Positions 34,856 to 43,533 of a stretch of DNA of 64,000 nucleotides are shown here, one piece after another (the first letter of the stretch is position 1; the number at the start of each line of letters is the position of its first letter). This DNA comes from Pedobacter sp. (GTDB taxonomy: Bacteria > Bacteroidota > Bacteroidia > Sphingobacteriales > Sphingobacteriaceae). The notes below the pieces were generated by a model, which saw only the letters and a program-made list of their open reading frames with translations, was not told where the DNA came from and searched no databases. The position numbers and the translations under genes were made by a program. Location of the stretch: the NCBI GenBank assembly GCA_004211595.1, contig SEDO01000005.1, positions 1 to 64,000 of the forward strand, read 5' to 3'.

Positions 34856-37696
34856 TTATTTCATTTCTTTTTGTAAAAATTTACCAGTTAAACTCTTAGG
34901 ATGACGAATTAAATCTTCAGGCACACCCTCAAATAAAATTTTACCCCCACCAGCACCACCTTCTTCTCCTAAATCAATAACCCAATCAGCTACCTTCACC
35001 ACATCCAAATTATGTTCAATGACTAATACGGTATTACCTCTTTCTACCAATTCATTTAAAACCCCCATGAGCACCCTAATATCCTCAAAATGCAACCCTG
35101 TAGTAGGCTCATCTAAAATGTAAAAAGTTTTCCCCGTATCTTTTTTGGCAAGTTCTGTGGCTAATTTCACACGTTGCGCTTCCCCACCAGACAAAGTAGT
35201 TGAAGACTGACCTAACCGAATATAACCTAAACCTACATCATTTAAAGTTTTGATTTTGCGATAAATCGCTGGAATATGCTCAAAAAATTCACAGGCATCA
35301 GCAATGCTCATATCTAAAACATCACTGATGGATTTACCTTTATATCTTACTTCTAAAGTTTCTCGATTATATCTTTTTCCCCCACAAGATTCACAAGGCA
35401 CAGCTACATCAGGCAAAAAATTCATTTCAATAATTTTCATTCCACCACCTAAACAAGTTTCACATCTCCCACCTTTCACATTGAATGAAAAACGCCCTGG
35501 CTTATAGCCTCTAATTTTAGATTCAGGCAATTGCACATATAAATTTCTAATATCAGAGAAAACTCCTGTATAAGTACTTGGATTAGATCTTGGGCTTCTA
35601 CCAATCGGCGCTTGATCAATTTCAATTACTTTATCAATCTCATTTAAATGCTCAATCTTTTTATAGGGAAGAGGTTCTTTTTTAGCCCTAAAGAAATGCC
35701 TATTTAAAATAGGATATAAGGTATTCGTAATTAAACTAGATTTACCACTTCCTGAAACCCCTGTAACGGCAATTAATTTACCCAATGGAAAAGACACACT
35801 TATATTTTTTAAATTATGTCCTGTAGCGCCTACCAATTGAATAGATTTTCCATTTCCTACCCGACGTAATTCCGGAACTGCTATTTCCTTCTTACCATTT
35901 AAATAAGCGGCCGTTAATGTATTAGCTTTTAAAATAGCTTGAGGCTTACCTTGAGCTACAATTTCACCCCCATGTTCACCAGCAGCCGGACCCATATCTA
36001 TTACATAATCAGCTTCTAGAATCATATCCTTATCATGTTCCACTACTAAGACGGTATTTCCTAAATCCCTCAAGTTTTTTAAGGCTCCTATCAGGCGCTC
36101 ATTATCTCGTTGATGTAATCCAATGCTTGGTTCATCTAAAATATACATCACATTCATCAACTGTGAGCCAATTTGAGTAGCCAATCGAATACGTTGAGCC
36201 TCCCCTCCCGAAAGCGTACGTGCACTACGGTCCATGCTGAGGTAGTTTAAACCTACATCACTTAAAAACCCAATTCTAGCTTTTATTTCCTTGATTACTT
36301 CTCGGCCAATTATTTGTTGGCGCTCACTTAATCTAGATGCTAAACCTTCAAACCAATCTCGCAATGTTTGGATATCTAATTTGGCTAACTCCGAAATATT
36401 TTTTCCATCAATTTTAAAATGTAAACTTTCTTTTTTTAAGCGGGCCCCTTCACAAACCGGACAAACCTGAAGCTTTCTAAAAGACTCCATTTCTAAAGCA
36501 GCCGTTTCAGATTTCTTCTCCTCTTGTTCTTCCAACAACTTAATAATACCATCGAAACTTACATGGTAATTTTGAACATTCCACTTATTATATTCCACGG
36601 CTACCGAAAGTAAGTCTGGACAACCATTTAAAATATAATCTAATTGTTGTTCAGTTAACTTCTCAATGGGCGTGGACAAGGAAAAATTATATTTTTTGGC
36701 CAATGCTTTTAATACCTGAAATACCCATACGTCCCGATATTCTCCAATAGGAGCCAATCCTCCATTTAAAATACTTAATTTAGAATTAGGTATCATGGTT
36801 TCACGATCAATGACAAAAACATATCCTAAGCCATCGCAATTTTCACAGGCTCCATAAGGGGAATTAAAAGAAAAACTATTGGGTTGAGGCTCATCATACG
36901 AAATGCCTGAAGTTGGGCACATTAAATATTTGGAGTAATGAGCTACCTGATTATCTTTATCGACAATTTTTAATACTCCTTTACCCATTTTAAGGGCAGT
37001 TTGTAAGGAATCTAAAAGTCGTTTATGGTCATCTCTAGATATTAATAATCGATCGATTACCACTTCAATATCGTGGATTTTATATCTATCCACTTGCATT
37101 TTAGGGCTTAAATCTAAAATCTCTCCGTCTACCCTTACTTTAACGTACCCCTGCTTACGAACTTGTTCAAACAATTCCCGATAATGACCCTTTCTACCTT
37201 TAACCACCGGAGCTAGAAGATTGATAGGTTTGCCTTCAAATTTTTGATAAATGTTTTCAATTATTTGATCTTCTGCCATTCTTTCCATCCGCTCCCCTGT
37301 TACATAGGAAAAAGCCTCCCCTACACGGGCAAATAGCAAACGCATAAAATCATATATTTCAGTAATCGTACCAACGGTAGACCGGGGATTTTTACTAGTA
37401 GTTTTTTGTTCTATGGCAATGACAGGACTTAATCCTGAAACCTGATCCACATCTGGTCTTTCCATACCTCCCATAAATTGACGGGAATAGGCCGAAAAAG
37501 TTTCCATGTAACGGCGTTGCCCTTCAGCATATATGGTATCAAAAGCTAATGAAGATTTACCACTTCCACTTAAACCAGTGATGACAACTAATTCATTTCT
37601 AGGAAAACTAACATCAACATTTTTTAAATTATGAACCCTCGCACCAAAAACTTCAACCTCACTTTGTTCCCCTAAATCCACATGCTTTTCAGCCAT
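34856..37696 (-). CDS. uvrA: UvrABC system protein A
   Basis: The 946-aa damage-recognition ATPase of nucleotide excision repair. N-terminal Walker A GLSGSGKSSLAFDTIYAEGQRRYMETFSAYSRQF, the first zinc-type knuckle CENCDGLGYVF, signature LSGGEAQRIRLATQIGSQL, a second Walker A GVSGSGKSSLITNTLYPIL, the zinc finger CETCLGGGMKIIEMNFLPDVAVPCESCGGKRYN (cited in part) and second signature LSGGEAQRVKLATEL are all in place. The ORF track begins at TTG 37726, which ends a TATTTTTG promoter box; the ATG at 37696 gives MAEKHVDLGE and normal length. The uvrB/C genes are elsewhere. Confidence 0.97.
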   Translation of the reverse strand: MAEKHVDLGEQSEVEVFGARVHNLKNVDVSFPRNELVVITGLSGSGKSSLAFDTIYAEGQRRYMETFSAYSRQFMGGMERPDVDQVSGLSPVIAIEQKTTSKNPRSTVGTITEIYDFMRLLFARVGEAFSYVTGERMERMAEDQIIENIYQKFEGKPINLLAPVVKGRKGHYRELFEQVRKQGYVKVRVDGEILDLSPKMQVDRYKIHDIEVVIDRLLISRDDHKRLLDSLQTALKMGKGVLKIVDKDNQVAHYSKYLMCPTSGISYDEPQPNSFSFNSPYGACENCDGLGYVFVIDRETMIPNSKLSILNGGLAPIGEYRDVWVFQVLKALAKKYNFSLSTPIEKLTEQQLDYILNGCPDLLSVAVEYNKWNVQNYHVSFDGIIKLLEEQEEKKSETAALEMESFRKLQVCPVCEGARLKKESLHFKIDGKNISELAKLDIQTLRDWFEGLASRLSERQQIIGREVIKEIKARIGFLSDVGLNYLSMDRSARTLSGGEAQRIRLATQIGSQLMNVMYILDEPSIGLHQRDNERLIGALKNLRDLGNTVLVVEHDKDMILEADYVIDMGPAAGEHGGEIVAQGKPQAILKANTLTAAYLNGKKEIAVPELRRVGNGKSIQLVGATGHNLKNISVSFPLGKLIAVTGVSGSGKSSLITNTLYPILNRHFFRAKKEPLPYKKIEHLNEIDKVIEIDQAPIGRSPRSNPSTYTGVFSDIRNLYVQLPESKIRGYKPGRFSFNVKGGRCETCLGGGMKIIEMNFLPDVAVPCESCGGKRYNRETLEVRYKGKSISDVLDMSIADACEFFEHIPAIYRKIKTLNDVGLGYIRLGQSSTTLSGGEAQRVKLATELAKKDTGKTFYILDEPTTGLHFEDIRVLMGVLNELVERGNTVLVIEHNLDVVKVADWVIDLGEEGGAGGGKILFEGVPEDLIRHPKSLTGKFLQKEMK

Positions 37697-37723
37697 ATAT
37701 ATCGTATCTAAAATTTCAACTCG

Positions 37724-37731
37724 CAAAAATA
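37724..37731 (-). promoter_or_regulatory. -7 box TATTTTTG of uvrA
   Basis: TATTTTTG on the minus strand lies 27 bp before ATG 37696; no TTG is seen at -33. No SOS-type operator was recognised in the leader. Confidence 0.5.
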
Positions 37732-37916
37732 CATAATTATCCTACAAAAAACCAGTCTGAAACAGAAAACCTTCCCTTTAAAATCAGCCCTTTTCTAATT
37801 CAAGGTCAAGCTTTTGTAAAATCATTTGAAAGGCTTTCCAGCTAAGATTTGCATAGGAAAAAAAATAAGAATAGTTTTGAAGATAAATTGGACGCCAATT
37901 CTTAATTTGAAAGACT

Positions 37917-39119
37917 ATGATTATTGAACCTAGAATGCGAGGTTTTATCAGTTTAACCACTCACCCAGTGGGCTGTGCACAAAACGTGAAAAACCAAATT
38001 GAATATGTAAAAGCAGCCGGACAAATAAATGGCCCTAAACGAGTATTAGTAATCGGTGCCTCAACTGGTTTTGGACTAGCCTCTAGAATCACCAGTGCAT
38101 TTGCCTGTGGCGCATCTACTATTGGGGTGTTTTTTGAAAAAGAACCTAAGGAAGGCAAGACCGCTACCCCAGGTTGGTATAATTCAGCTGCTTTTGAAAC
38201 AGAAGCACAGGCTGCAGGATTATACGCGAAGAGTATTAACGGGGATGCATTCTCTGATGCTATTAAAACCCAAACTATTGACTTAATAAAAGCCGACTTA
38301 GGTCAAATTGACTTAGTAGTTTATAGCCTGGCTTCTCCAGTTAGAGTACACCCTAAAACAGGAGTTACACATCGTTCAACCTTAAAACCAATTGGTTCTA
38401 CATTTACCAACAAAACGGTAGACTTTCATACGGGCTTAGTTTCCGAAGTGAGCATTGAACCAGCAGGTGAAGAAGATATTGCCAATACAGTACAAGTAAT
38501 GGGTGGTGAAGATTGGGAAATGTGGATTAACGAAATGAAAGCAGCGGGAGTGCTTGCTGAAAACTGTATAACAGTTGCCTATTCATATATTGGCCCTGCG
38601 GTAACCGAGGCGGTTTATAGAAGAGGAACTATTGGTAGAGCTAAAGATCATTTAGAAGCTACCGCTCATGTATTAGATAAAACCCTTTCAGATTTAAATG
38701 GGCATGCATATGTTTCGGTTAATAAGGCTTTAGTAACCCAAGCAAGTTCTGCGATTCCAGTTATTCCTTTATATATTTCATTGCTGTATAAAATAATGAA
38801 AGAAAAAGGCTTACATGAAGGCTGTATAGAACAAATCTATCGATTATTCCAAGATCGTTTATATACTTCTAAGGAAGTCGAAGTAGATGATAAGGGCAGA
38901 ATCCGAATTGATGATTGGGAAATGCGTGAGGATGTTCAAAGCGATGTTTCAAAGCTATGGGCTGAGGCTACTAGTGAAAATTTAACAGAGATTGGCGATT
39001 TAGCCGGCTATAGAAAAGATTTCTTTACCTTATTTGGTTTCGACATGGAAGGCGTAGATTATAATGCTGACGCCAATGAAATGGTTGAAATACCAGGATT
39101 ACAAAATCCACCAGCTTAA
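37917..39119 (+). CDS. fabV: Trans-2-enoyl-CoA/enoyl-ACP reductase (NADH), FabV type
   Basis: The 400-aa FabV-type enoyl reductase performs the last step of fatty-acid elongation. It starts MIIEPRMRGFISLTTHPVGC, then the NADH fold RVLVIGASTGFGLASRI, FEKEPKEGKTATPGWYN, YSLASPVRVHPKTG, and the active-site YX8K in VYRRGTIGRAKDHLEA. The C-terminal part is full length (DWEMREDVQSDVSKLW). FabV is a triclosan-tolerant isozyme of FabI. A TTAATTTG element before the ATG is a one-base variant of a -7 box. It is followed 11 bp later by the pirin gene. Confidence 0.96.
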   Translation: MIIEPRMRGFISLTTHPVGCAQNVKNQIEYVKAAGQINGPKRVLVIGASTGFGLASRITSAFACGASTIGVFFEKEPKEGKTATPGWYNSAAFETEAQAAGLYAKSINGDAFSDAIKTQTIDLIKADLGQIDLVVYSLASPVRVHPKTGVTHRSTLKPIGSTFTNKTVDFHTGLVSEVSIEPAGEEDIANTVQVMGGEDWEMWINEMKAAGVLAENCITVAYSYIGPAVTEAVYRRGTIGRAKDHLEATAHVLDKTLSDLNGHAYVSVNKALVTQASSAIPVIPLYISLLYKIMKEKGLHEGCIEQIYRLFQDRLYTSKEVEVDDKGRIRIDDWEMREDVQSDVSKLWAEATSENLTEIGDLAGYRKDFFTLFGFDMEGVDYNADANEMVEIPGLQNPPA

Positions 39120-39130
39120 ATCCCTAAAAA

Positions 39131-40012
39131 TTGTCTAACATACAACATATCATACCCGAACGACCTACTCATATAGGTGACTTTTTAGTAGGTCGTTTAC
39201 TTCCTTTCAGAGAAAAAAGGATGGTAGGCCCATTTGCCTTTATTGATCATATGGGGCCAGCCCATCTTGCGGAAAACGAAAGTATAGATATACCTGCTCA
39301 TCCTCATATTGGGTTATCTACCCTAACGTTTTTATTTGAAGGGAGTATGATGCATCGTGATGGATTAGGTACAGCCATAGAAATATTTCCAGGACAAGTT
39401 AATTGGATGACCGCTGGAAAAGGTTTAGCACATTCTGAAAGAAGTCCCGAACGTTTAAAAGGCAAAGCCAAAAGTCTACATGGTTTACAAATCTGGGTAG
39501 CTTTGCCCAAGCATTTAGAAACCTGTGCACCTAGTTTTTATCATGCAGACGCCAAAGACCTGCCATTCTTCACTCGAGATAGCGTTCAATTCCAAGTAAT
39601 TGCCGGCGAAGCATTTGGTTATAAATCACCTATTCCTGTTCATAGCCCTCTTTACTTTGTGGAAATTATGGCCGCTCAAGATACACAGTTAAATTTAGGT
39701 CAAGAACTTTATGGTGAGAGCGGAATTTACATTTTAGAAGGAGAAATTGAAGTAGAAGGCAATCGATTTGGCCCTAAACAACTGTTAGTAGCACATGATA
39801 CGCAACTTTGCAGTTTTAAAATTTGTGCTGGAACAAAAATTTATATATTTGGTGGAGAACCCTTTCCTGAAGAAAGATTTATCTATTGGAATTTTGTTGC
39901 TTCTGATATAGCTTTAATAGAAGCTGCTAAAATTAAGTGGAAAAATCAAGCCTTTGACCCAATTCCCGGAGAAACTGAATTCGTACCGCTTCCAGAAACT
40001 AAGACCAAGTAA
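39131..40012 (+). CDS. Pirin family protein
   Basis: The 293-aa bicupin: IIPERPTHIGDFLVGRLLPF, then IDHMGPAHL, the metal-binding HPHIGLSTLTFLFEG and HRDGLG, TAGKGLAHSERSP, and the C-terminal PIRIN_C/DUF4096-type part (ESGIYILEGEIEVEG, KIYIFGGEPFPEERFIYWNFV). It begins at a TTG; no ATG fits upstream and later Met codons would remove the start of the cupin, so the TTG is accepted. Some pirins are quercetinases; the function here is open. It lies 11 bp after fabV, and its 3' end overlaps the reductase gene by 14 bp. Confidence 0.92.
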   Translation: MSNIQHIIPERPTHIGDFLVGRLLPFREKRMVGPFAFIDHMGPAHLAENESIDIPAHPHIGLSTLTFLFEGSMMHRDGLGTAIEIFPGQVNWMTAGKGLAHSERSPERLKGKAKSLHGLQIWVALPKHLETCAPSFYHADAKDLPFFTRDSVQFQVIAGEAFGYKSPIPVHSPLYFVEIMAAQDTQLNLGQELYGESGIYILEGEIEVEGNRFGPKQLLVAHDTQLCSFKICAGTKIYIFGGEPFPEERFIYWNFVASDIALIEAAKIKWKNQAFDPIPGETEFVPLPETKTK

Positions 40013-41066
40013 TGATTGTTTGATTTTCAGTAGGATGTCCAGTACAAATTAAAACTCGTCCTTGCGCAACTTCTGCATCGGTTAAAACTTCATTATAATC
40101 CATTCTTACCCCACCTTTAATACATGTAGCCGCACAGGTACTACATACACCTCCACTACAACTATAAGGTACTGCAATTTTATTTTCTAAAGCAACATCT
40201 AATATTCGCTTGGGATAAGGCACATCAAATTGATAGGTTTCACCTCTCAGTTGTAATATCACAGAATAAGTATTTTTATCCACTACCCTTTCGGTATTAT
40301 CATCCTCATCAATCTCATCCTCCGGCAACACAAAGGTTTCCCGCTTTATTTGTTCAGTTCCAAAGCCTGCGCTTAATAAAGTAATACGACACATATCCAT
40401 ATAATCCACAGGCCCACATGTATAAAATAAAGCTTGAGACATACTACCCTTTAAATATTGTTTAACTATATCTCGTAGTAAAATTCCATTTAAACGGGCT
40501 TTAGATAAGAGTTTGCTTTCACTAAATAAATACACAAGATGTAATCTATCTCTAAAGGCCTCTTCTAACTCTTGCAGTTCATTAGCAAAAATTACTGCAT
40601 CCGCATTTCGACTACTATACACCAATATTACTTGGGTTTGACTTTCTTGATGCAAAGCTGATTTTAAAATAGAAAATAAGGGAGTAATGCCTACGCCTGC
40701 AGCAAATAAAAATAAATACTTAGGTGCAGGGATTGAATTATTGAGGCTTTCTGGTACATAGGTAAAATTGCCATTGGGCTCTACCGCTTGTAAAATTTCA
40801 CCTACACTTAATTGATGATGTAAAAATCTAGAAATTTCACCATTCTCCACCAATTTAACGGCAATCGCTAAATCTTCATCCACATCGGGGGCGCTACAAA
40901 AAGAATATGACCTTCGTAATTCCTTATCTCCCCGATTAAATATTAAGGTTAGAAATTGTCCGGCTTGATATTTAAAAGGTTGTTCTCCCAACACCTCAAA
41001 ACTAATTTTTAATACTTCAGAAGCTTCTTGGGTGATGGATTTAACCTGTAAATCAAATGTCGTCAT
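39999..41066 (-). CDS. PaaE-like ferredoxin-NADP reductase with C-terminal 2Fe-2S domain
   Basis: The 355-aa electron-transfer flavoprotein: FAD domain (YQAGQFLTLIFNRGDKELRRSYSFCSAP), NAD(P) domain (LFAAGVGITPLFSILKSAL, VYSSRNADAVIF, FYTCGPVDYMDM), then a plant-type ferredoxin with CX4CX2C and a distant Cys (YSCSGGVCSTCAATCIKGG, VLICTGHP). The architecture matches phenylacetyl-CoA epoxidase reductase PaaE and relatives, but no paa genes are nearby, so the partner oxygenase or desaturase is unknown. The minus-strand promoter TAATTTTG lies four bases before the ATG. Its 3' end overlaps pirin. Confidence 0.92.
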   Translation of the reverse strand: MTTFDLQVKSITQEASEVLKISFEVLGEQPFKYQAGQFLTLIFNRGDKELRRSYSFCSAPDVDEDLAIAVKLVENGEISRFLHHQLSVGEILQAVEPNGNFTYVPESLNNSIPAPKYLFLFAAGVGITPLFSILKSALHQESQTQVILVYSSRNADAVIFANELQELEEAFRDRLHLVYLFSESKLLSKARLNGILLRDIVKQYLKGSMSQALFYTCGPVDYMDMCRITLLSAGFGTEQIKRETFVLPEDEIDEDDNTERVVDKNTYSVILQLRGETYQFDVPYPKRILDVALENKIAVPYSCSGGVCSTCAATCIKGGVRMDYNEVLTDAEVAQGRVLICTGHPTENQTIITWS

Positions 41067-41070
41067 CTTA

Positions 41071-41104
41071 CAAAATTACAATAAAAAAAGCCATCCTCAC
41101 ACAA
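41071..41104 (-). promoter_or_regulatory. Promoter of the PaaE-like reductase, inside the upstream terminator
   Basis: The minus strand has TTG (41102-41104), 23 bases, TAATTTTG (41071-41078), then TAAG and the ATG at 41066. The four-base gap predicts a leaderless mRNA, and the -33 TTG falls in the loop of the MltD-gene terminator hairpin. Confidence 0.6.
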
Positions 41105-41120
41105 CCTAGAGGATGGCCTT
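41083..41120 (-). terminator. Intrinsic terminator of the lytic transglycosylase gene
   Basis: On the minus strand GGCCATCCTCT, loop, GAGGATGGC, then seven T residues. It is 16 bp after the stop at 41136. Confidence 0.93.
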
Positions 41121-41135
41121 TATATTTTTTGCTCA

Positions 41136-41924
41136 TTATTCCATCGTAAACGATGGATTTTCGTTATAAGCAATCAAAGCTTTTTGATTCTTATAACCAT
41201 TGCGTTTCGGATTTTCCAAAATTTCTTTCACCGACATCAACTTGTACACATAGGCACCGGTTTCGCGATTCAATTTCATTTTGAAATAGTTATCCTGATT
41301 CTGACGAGTAATCTGCTTTTTTAAATGATTATCGCCTACATTATAAGCAGCTGCGACTAAAGTCCAGCTCCCAAATATTCGATGTAACTCTTTCAAGTAC
41401 TTACAAGCTGCCTCCGTAGATTTTTTAAGATTGTATCTTTCATCTACTTTTGCATTTACCTTTAACCCATATCCTTTGGCAGTGGCAGGCATAAATTGCC
41501 ATATTCCTGCTGCCCCCTTTGGAGATACGCCTTCCCTAAAGCCTGATTCCACTAAGGGAATATACTTAAAGTCATTTGGTATGCCATGCTTTGCTAAAAT
41601 GGGTTCTATAACAGGAAACCATTCAGTTGCTTTGCGATACAAACGGGTACTTTGCAAATTTTCATAGCCATAAGAGGCTAAAACTTGTTTCATCTTGTTT
41701 GCAACACGTTGGTCGCCCTCCGGCAGGCCTTCGTTTGCAAATTCGAGGTCTTCAATAGTGAATTCCTCTTCTTCTTCTTCATAATTTGTTTTAACAGTAT
41801 TATCTGCCAAAACGATACTGTTTTTTAGATTTGTTTTTCCAGTTGGTTGTGTATGAGCGAACACTTTTGCCATCACCAAAAGGCTTAAGCCAATGGCGAA
41901 TGGTATGAGGTGTTTCCTAATCAT
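41136..41924 (-). CDS. Lytic transglycosylase, SLT domain (MltD-like)
   Basis: The 262-aa exported murein lyase has signal/anchor MIRKHLIPFAIGLSLLVMAKVFAHT and an acidic linker (NYEEEEEEFTIEDLEFANE). The SLT domain has its catalytic Glu in PLVESGFREGVSPKGAAGIWQFMPATAKGYGL, then VDERYNLKKSTEAACKYLKEL and LVAAAYNVGD. There are no LysM repeats, unlike full MltD. The track start (41948) is a TTG; ATG 41924 follows a strong GGAGG, so it is the true start. It is driven by a consensus promoter and is monocistronic. Confidence 0.94.
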   Translation of the reverse strand: MIRKHLIPFAIGLSLLVMAKVFAHTQPTGKTNLKNSIVLADNTVKTNYEEEEEEFTIEDLEFANEGLPEGDQRVANKMKQVLASYGYENLQSTRLYRKATEWFPVIEPILAKHGIPNDFKYIPLVESGFREGVSPKGAAGIWQFMPATAKGYGLKVNAKVDERYNLKKSTEAACKYLKELHRIFGSWTLVAAAYNVGDNHLKKQITRQNQDNYFKMKLNRETGAYVYKLMSVKEILENPKRNGYKNQKALIAYNENPSFTME

Positions 41925-41932
41925 CTTCCTCC
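41925..41932 (-). promoter_or_regulatory. Strong Shine-Dalgarno of the lytic transglycosylase gene
   Basis: The minus strand reads AAAAAAGGAGGAAG-ATG. A full GGAGG three bases before the start is rare in this window, where most genes have no visible Shine-Dalgarno. It fixes the start at 41924. Confidence 0.7.
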
Positions 41933-41962
41933 TTTTTTTGGTGAACAATTAAAAAGCGGGGG

Positions 41963-41993
41963 CAAAGATACAAATTATTAATCTAATTATCAA
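41963..41993 (-). promoter_or_regulatory. Consensus promoter of the lytic transglycosylase gene
   Basis: On the minus strand ATTTG (TTG at 41991-41993), 20 bases, TATCTTTG (41963-41970): a full match. The leader is about 35 nt and ends in the GGAGG. Confidence 0.78.
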
Positions 41994-42100
41994 ATAGTTA
42001 CCAAAATCTCCCTTCTTTCGAGGCTATAAAGTATTGATAACAAGAAGCTAAGCAAAAAGTTTTAATGAGAGCAAAAAGCTGTAATTCCCGAATAATTTCT

Positions 42101-42108
42101 TAATTTTG
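42101..42108 (+). promoter_or_regulatory. -7 box TAATTTTG of the pseudouridine synthase gene
   Basis: TAATTTTG lies 33 bp before ATG 42142, in the divergent region shared with the lytic transglycosylase gene. No TTG was found at -33. Confidence 0.5.
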
Positions 42109-42141
42109 CAAGCGCATAGTACATGCAGATAATTTGACATC

Positions 42142-43425
42142 ATGATAAAGAAAAATCAAAGGAACAGTCGGGATGACAAGTCCGGCTCGGGTAACGGCAG
42201 AACAGGAAAAAGAACGAGCCAAAATAGTAACTTCAGAGATAAAACTACAGACAAGAGAGAACGTTCATCTGAAGGCAATAAAGAATACAAAAATAGGGAT
42301 ACAGAAAAAGAAGGCAGAAAGCCTTTCACGGATTCTAGACCCTTCCGCAAAAGAGAAAGTCCTTCTTATTCCAGACAAGGTCAATCTGACTCCAAAAACT
42401 CCTTTAAAGAAAATAGTCGCCGACCATTCGGAGACGACAAACGTAAATCGTTTAATGATGACAAAAGAAAGTCATTCGGAGAGGATAAGAGAAAGTCATT
42501 CGGGGATGATACGCGAAAACCCTTTAATTCTGATAATCGTAGAGAAAGTGGTTTTGAGAAGCGTAGAGAAGGTGGATTCGAAAAACGTAGAGAAGGTGGT
42601 TTTGAGAAACGTCCAGGCTTCAAAGGTAGAAACTTTAGTGATAAGGCAAGCAGCGCTGAAAAATCTGCACCTATTTTAAGATCTCGTAAAAAGGAAGTTG
42701 AAAACGATGACTTAATTCGTTTAAATCGGTATATCGCCAATTCTGGCATTTGTTCTCGTAGAAAAGCAGATGAGCTGATTGCGGCAGGTGTAATCTCCGT
42801 AAATCATGTTATTATCTCAGAATTAGGCCATAAAGTAAATCCATTCAAAGATGAAATCAGATACAATGGAGAACTTTTAAAAAGAGAAAAAAAGGTTTAT
42901 GTATTATTAAACAAACCTAAAGACTATATCACCACGACAGATGATCCGCAAGAAAGAAAAACAGTCATGCAACTCGTAGAAAAGGCCAGTCGTGAAAGAA
43001 TTTATCCAGTAGGTCGTTTAGATAGAAATACTACCGGATTATTACTAATGACGAATGATGGCGATTTGGCGGATAAATTATCCCACCCTAAAAACGGGAT
43101 TACTAAAATATACCATGTAGAATTAGATAAAAACTTAAGCCAAGGCGATTTTAATAAAATTGAATTTGGGTTAGAACTTGAAGACGGAATTATTAAGCCT
43201 GATAACATACAATACGTTACAGGTGCTAGCAAGAAAGAAATCGGCATCCAGATTCACAGTGGTAAAAATCGTATTGTTAGAAGAATTTTTGAACACTTAG
43301 GGTATGATGTAGTAAAACTGGATCGTGTGGTGTATGGGAATTTAACAAAAAAAGATTTGCCAAGAGGTCGTTGGAGATATTTGGACGAAAAGGAACTAAT
43401 TCAAATCAAACATCTTATAAAATAG
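42142..43425 (+). CDS. RsuA/RluB-family pseudouridine synthase with long charged repeat tail
   Basis: The 427-aa enzyme isomerises uridine in rRNA. The first 195 residues are disordered and rich in Lys, Arg, Asp, Ser and Gly, including nine tandem octapeptides (about 96-167, FGDDKRKS to GGFEKRRE). An S4 RNA-binding domain follows (LIRLNRYIANSGICSRRKADELI, about 199-240), then the catalytic domain with VYVLLNKPKDYITT, YPVGRLDRNTTGLLLMTNDGDLA (catalytic Asp) and IQIHSGKNRIVRRIFEHLGYDV. The core is normal for RluB. Long basic tails are common on Bacteroidota RNA-binding proteins. Whether the target is 23S or 16S rRNA cannot be told. Confidence 0.93.
   Translation: MIKKNQRNSRDDKSGSGNGRTGKRTSQNSNFRDKTTDKRERSSEGNKEYKNRDTEKEGRKPFTDSRPFRKRESPSYSRQGQSDSKNSFKENSRRPFGDDKRKSFNDDKRKSFGEDKRKSFGDDTRKPFNSDNRRESGFEKRREGGFEKRREGGFEKRPGFKGRNFSDKASSAEKSAPILRSRKKEVENDDLIRLNRYIANSGICSRRKADELIAAGVISVNHVIISELGHKVNPFKDEIRYNGELLKREKKVYVLLNKPKDYITTTDDPQERKTVMQLVEKASRERIYPVGRLDRNTTGLLLMTNDGDLADKLSHPKNGITKIYHVELDKNLSQGDFNKIEFGLELEDGIIKPDNIQYVTGASKKEIGIQIHSGKNRIVRRIFEHLGYDVVKLDRVVYGNLTKKDLPRGRWRYLDEKELIQIKHLIK
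42427..42642 (+). repeat. 24-bp coding tandem repeat (nine octapeptides)
   Basis: Nine consecutive 24-bp units encode FGDDKRKS, FNDDKRKS, FGEDKRKS, FGDDTRKP, FNSDNRRE, SGFEKRRE, GGFEKRRE, GGFEKRRE, GGFEKRPG. The units diverge at silent and non-silent sites, so the array is not freshly made, but the last three (GGTTTTGAGAAGCG-like) are close enough to permit slippage. Two long ORFs in other frames over this region are shadows caused by its composition. Confidence 0.88.
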
Positions 43426-43480
43426 TTTCGTCAAGCAGAAAATTAACGCTGTAAGAAACTTAGAAACTGCTAATAATTTA

Positions 43481-43516
43481 GAAGCCCCCAAAAGCTATAC
43501 TTTTAGGGGCTTTTAT
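43481..43516. terminator. Bidirectional intrinsic terminator
   Basis: AAGCCCCCAAAAG, loop CTATA, CTTTTAGGGGCTTTT sits between convergent pseudouridine synthase and bshA, with A/T tracts on both sides. Confidence 0.88.
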
Positions 43517-43533
43517 AATTTTTGATAAATCGA

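Noticed and set aside
37697-37731. LexA-type operator upstream of uvrA
   Set aside because: No recognisable palindromic SOS box was found between the -7 box and the ATG.
42173-42679. 168-aa ORF in another frame of the pseudouridine synthase gene
   Set aside because: It is a shadow of the repetitive purine-rich tail; the 42142 frame carries the S4 and catalytic domains.
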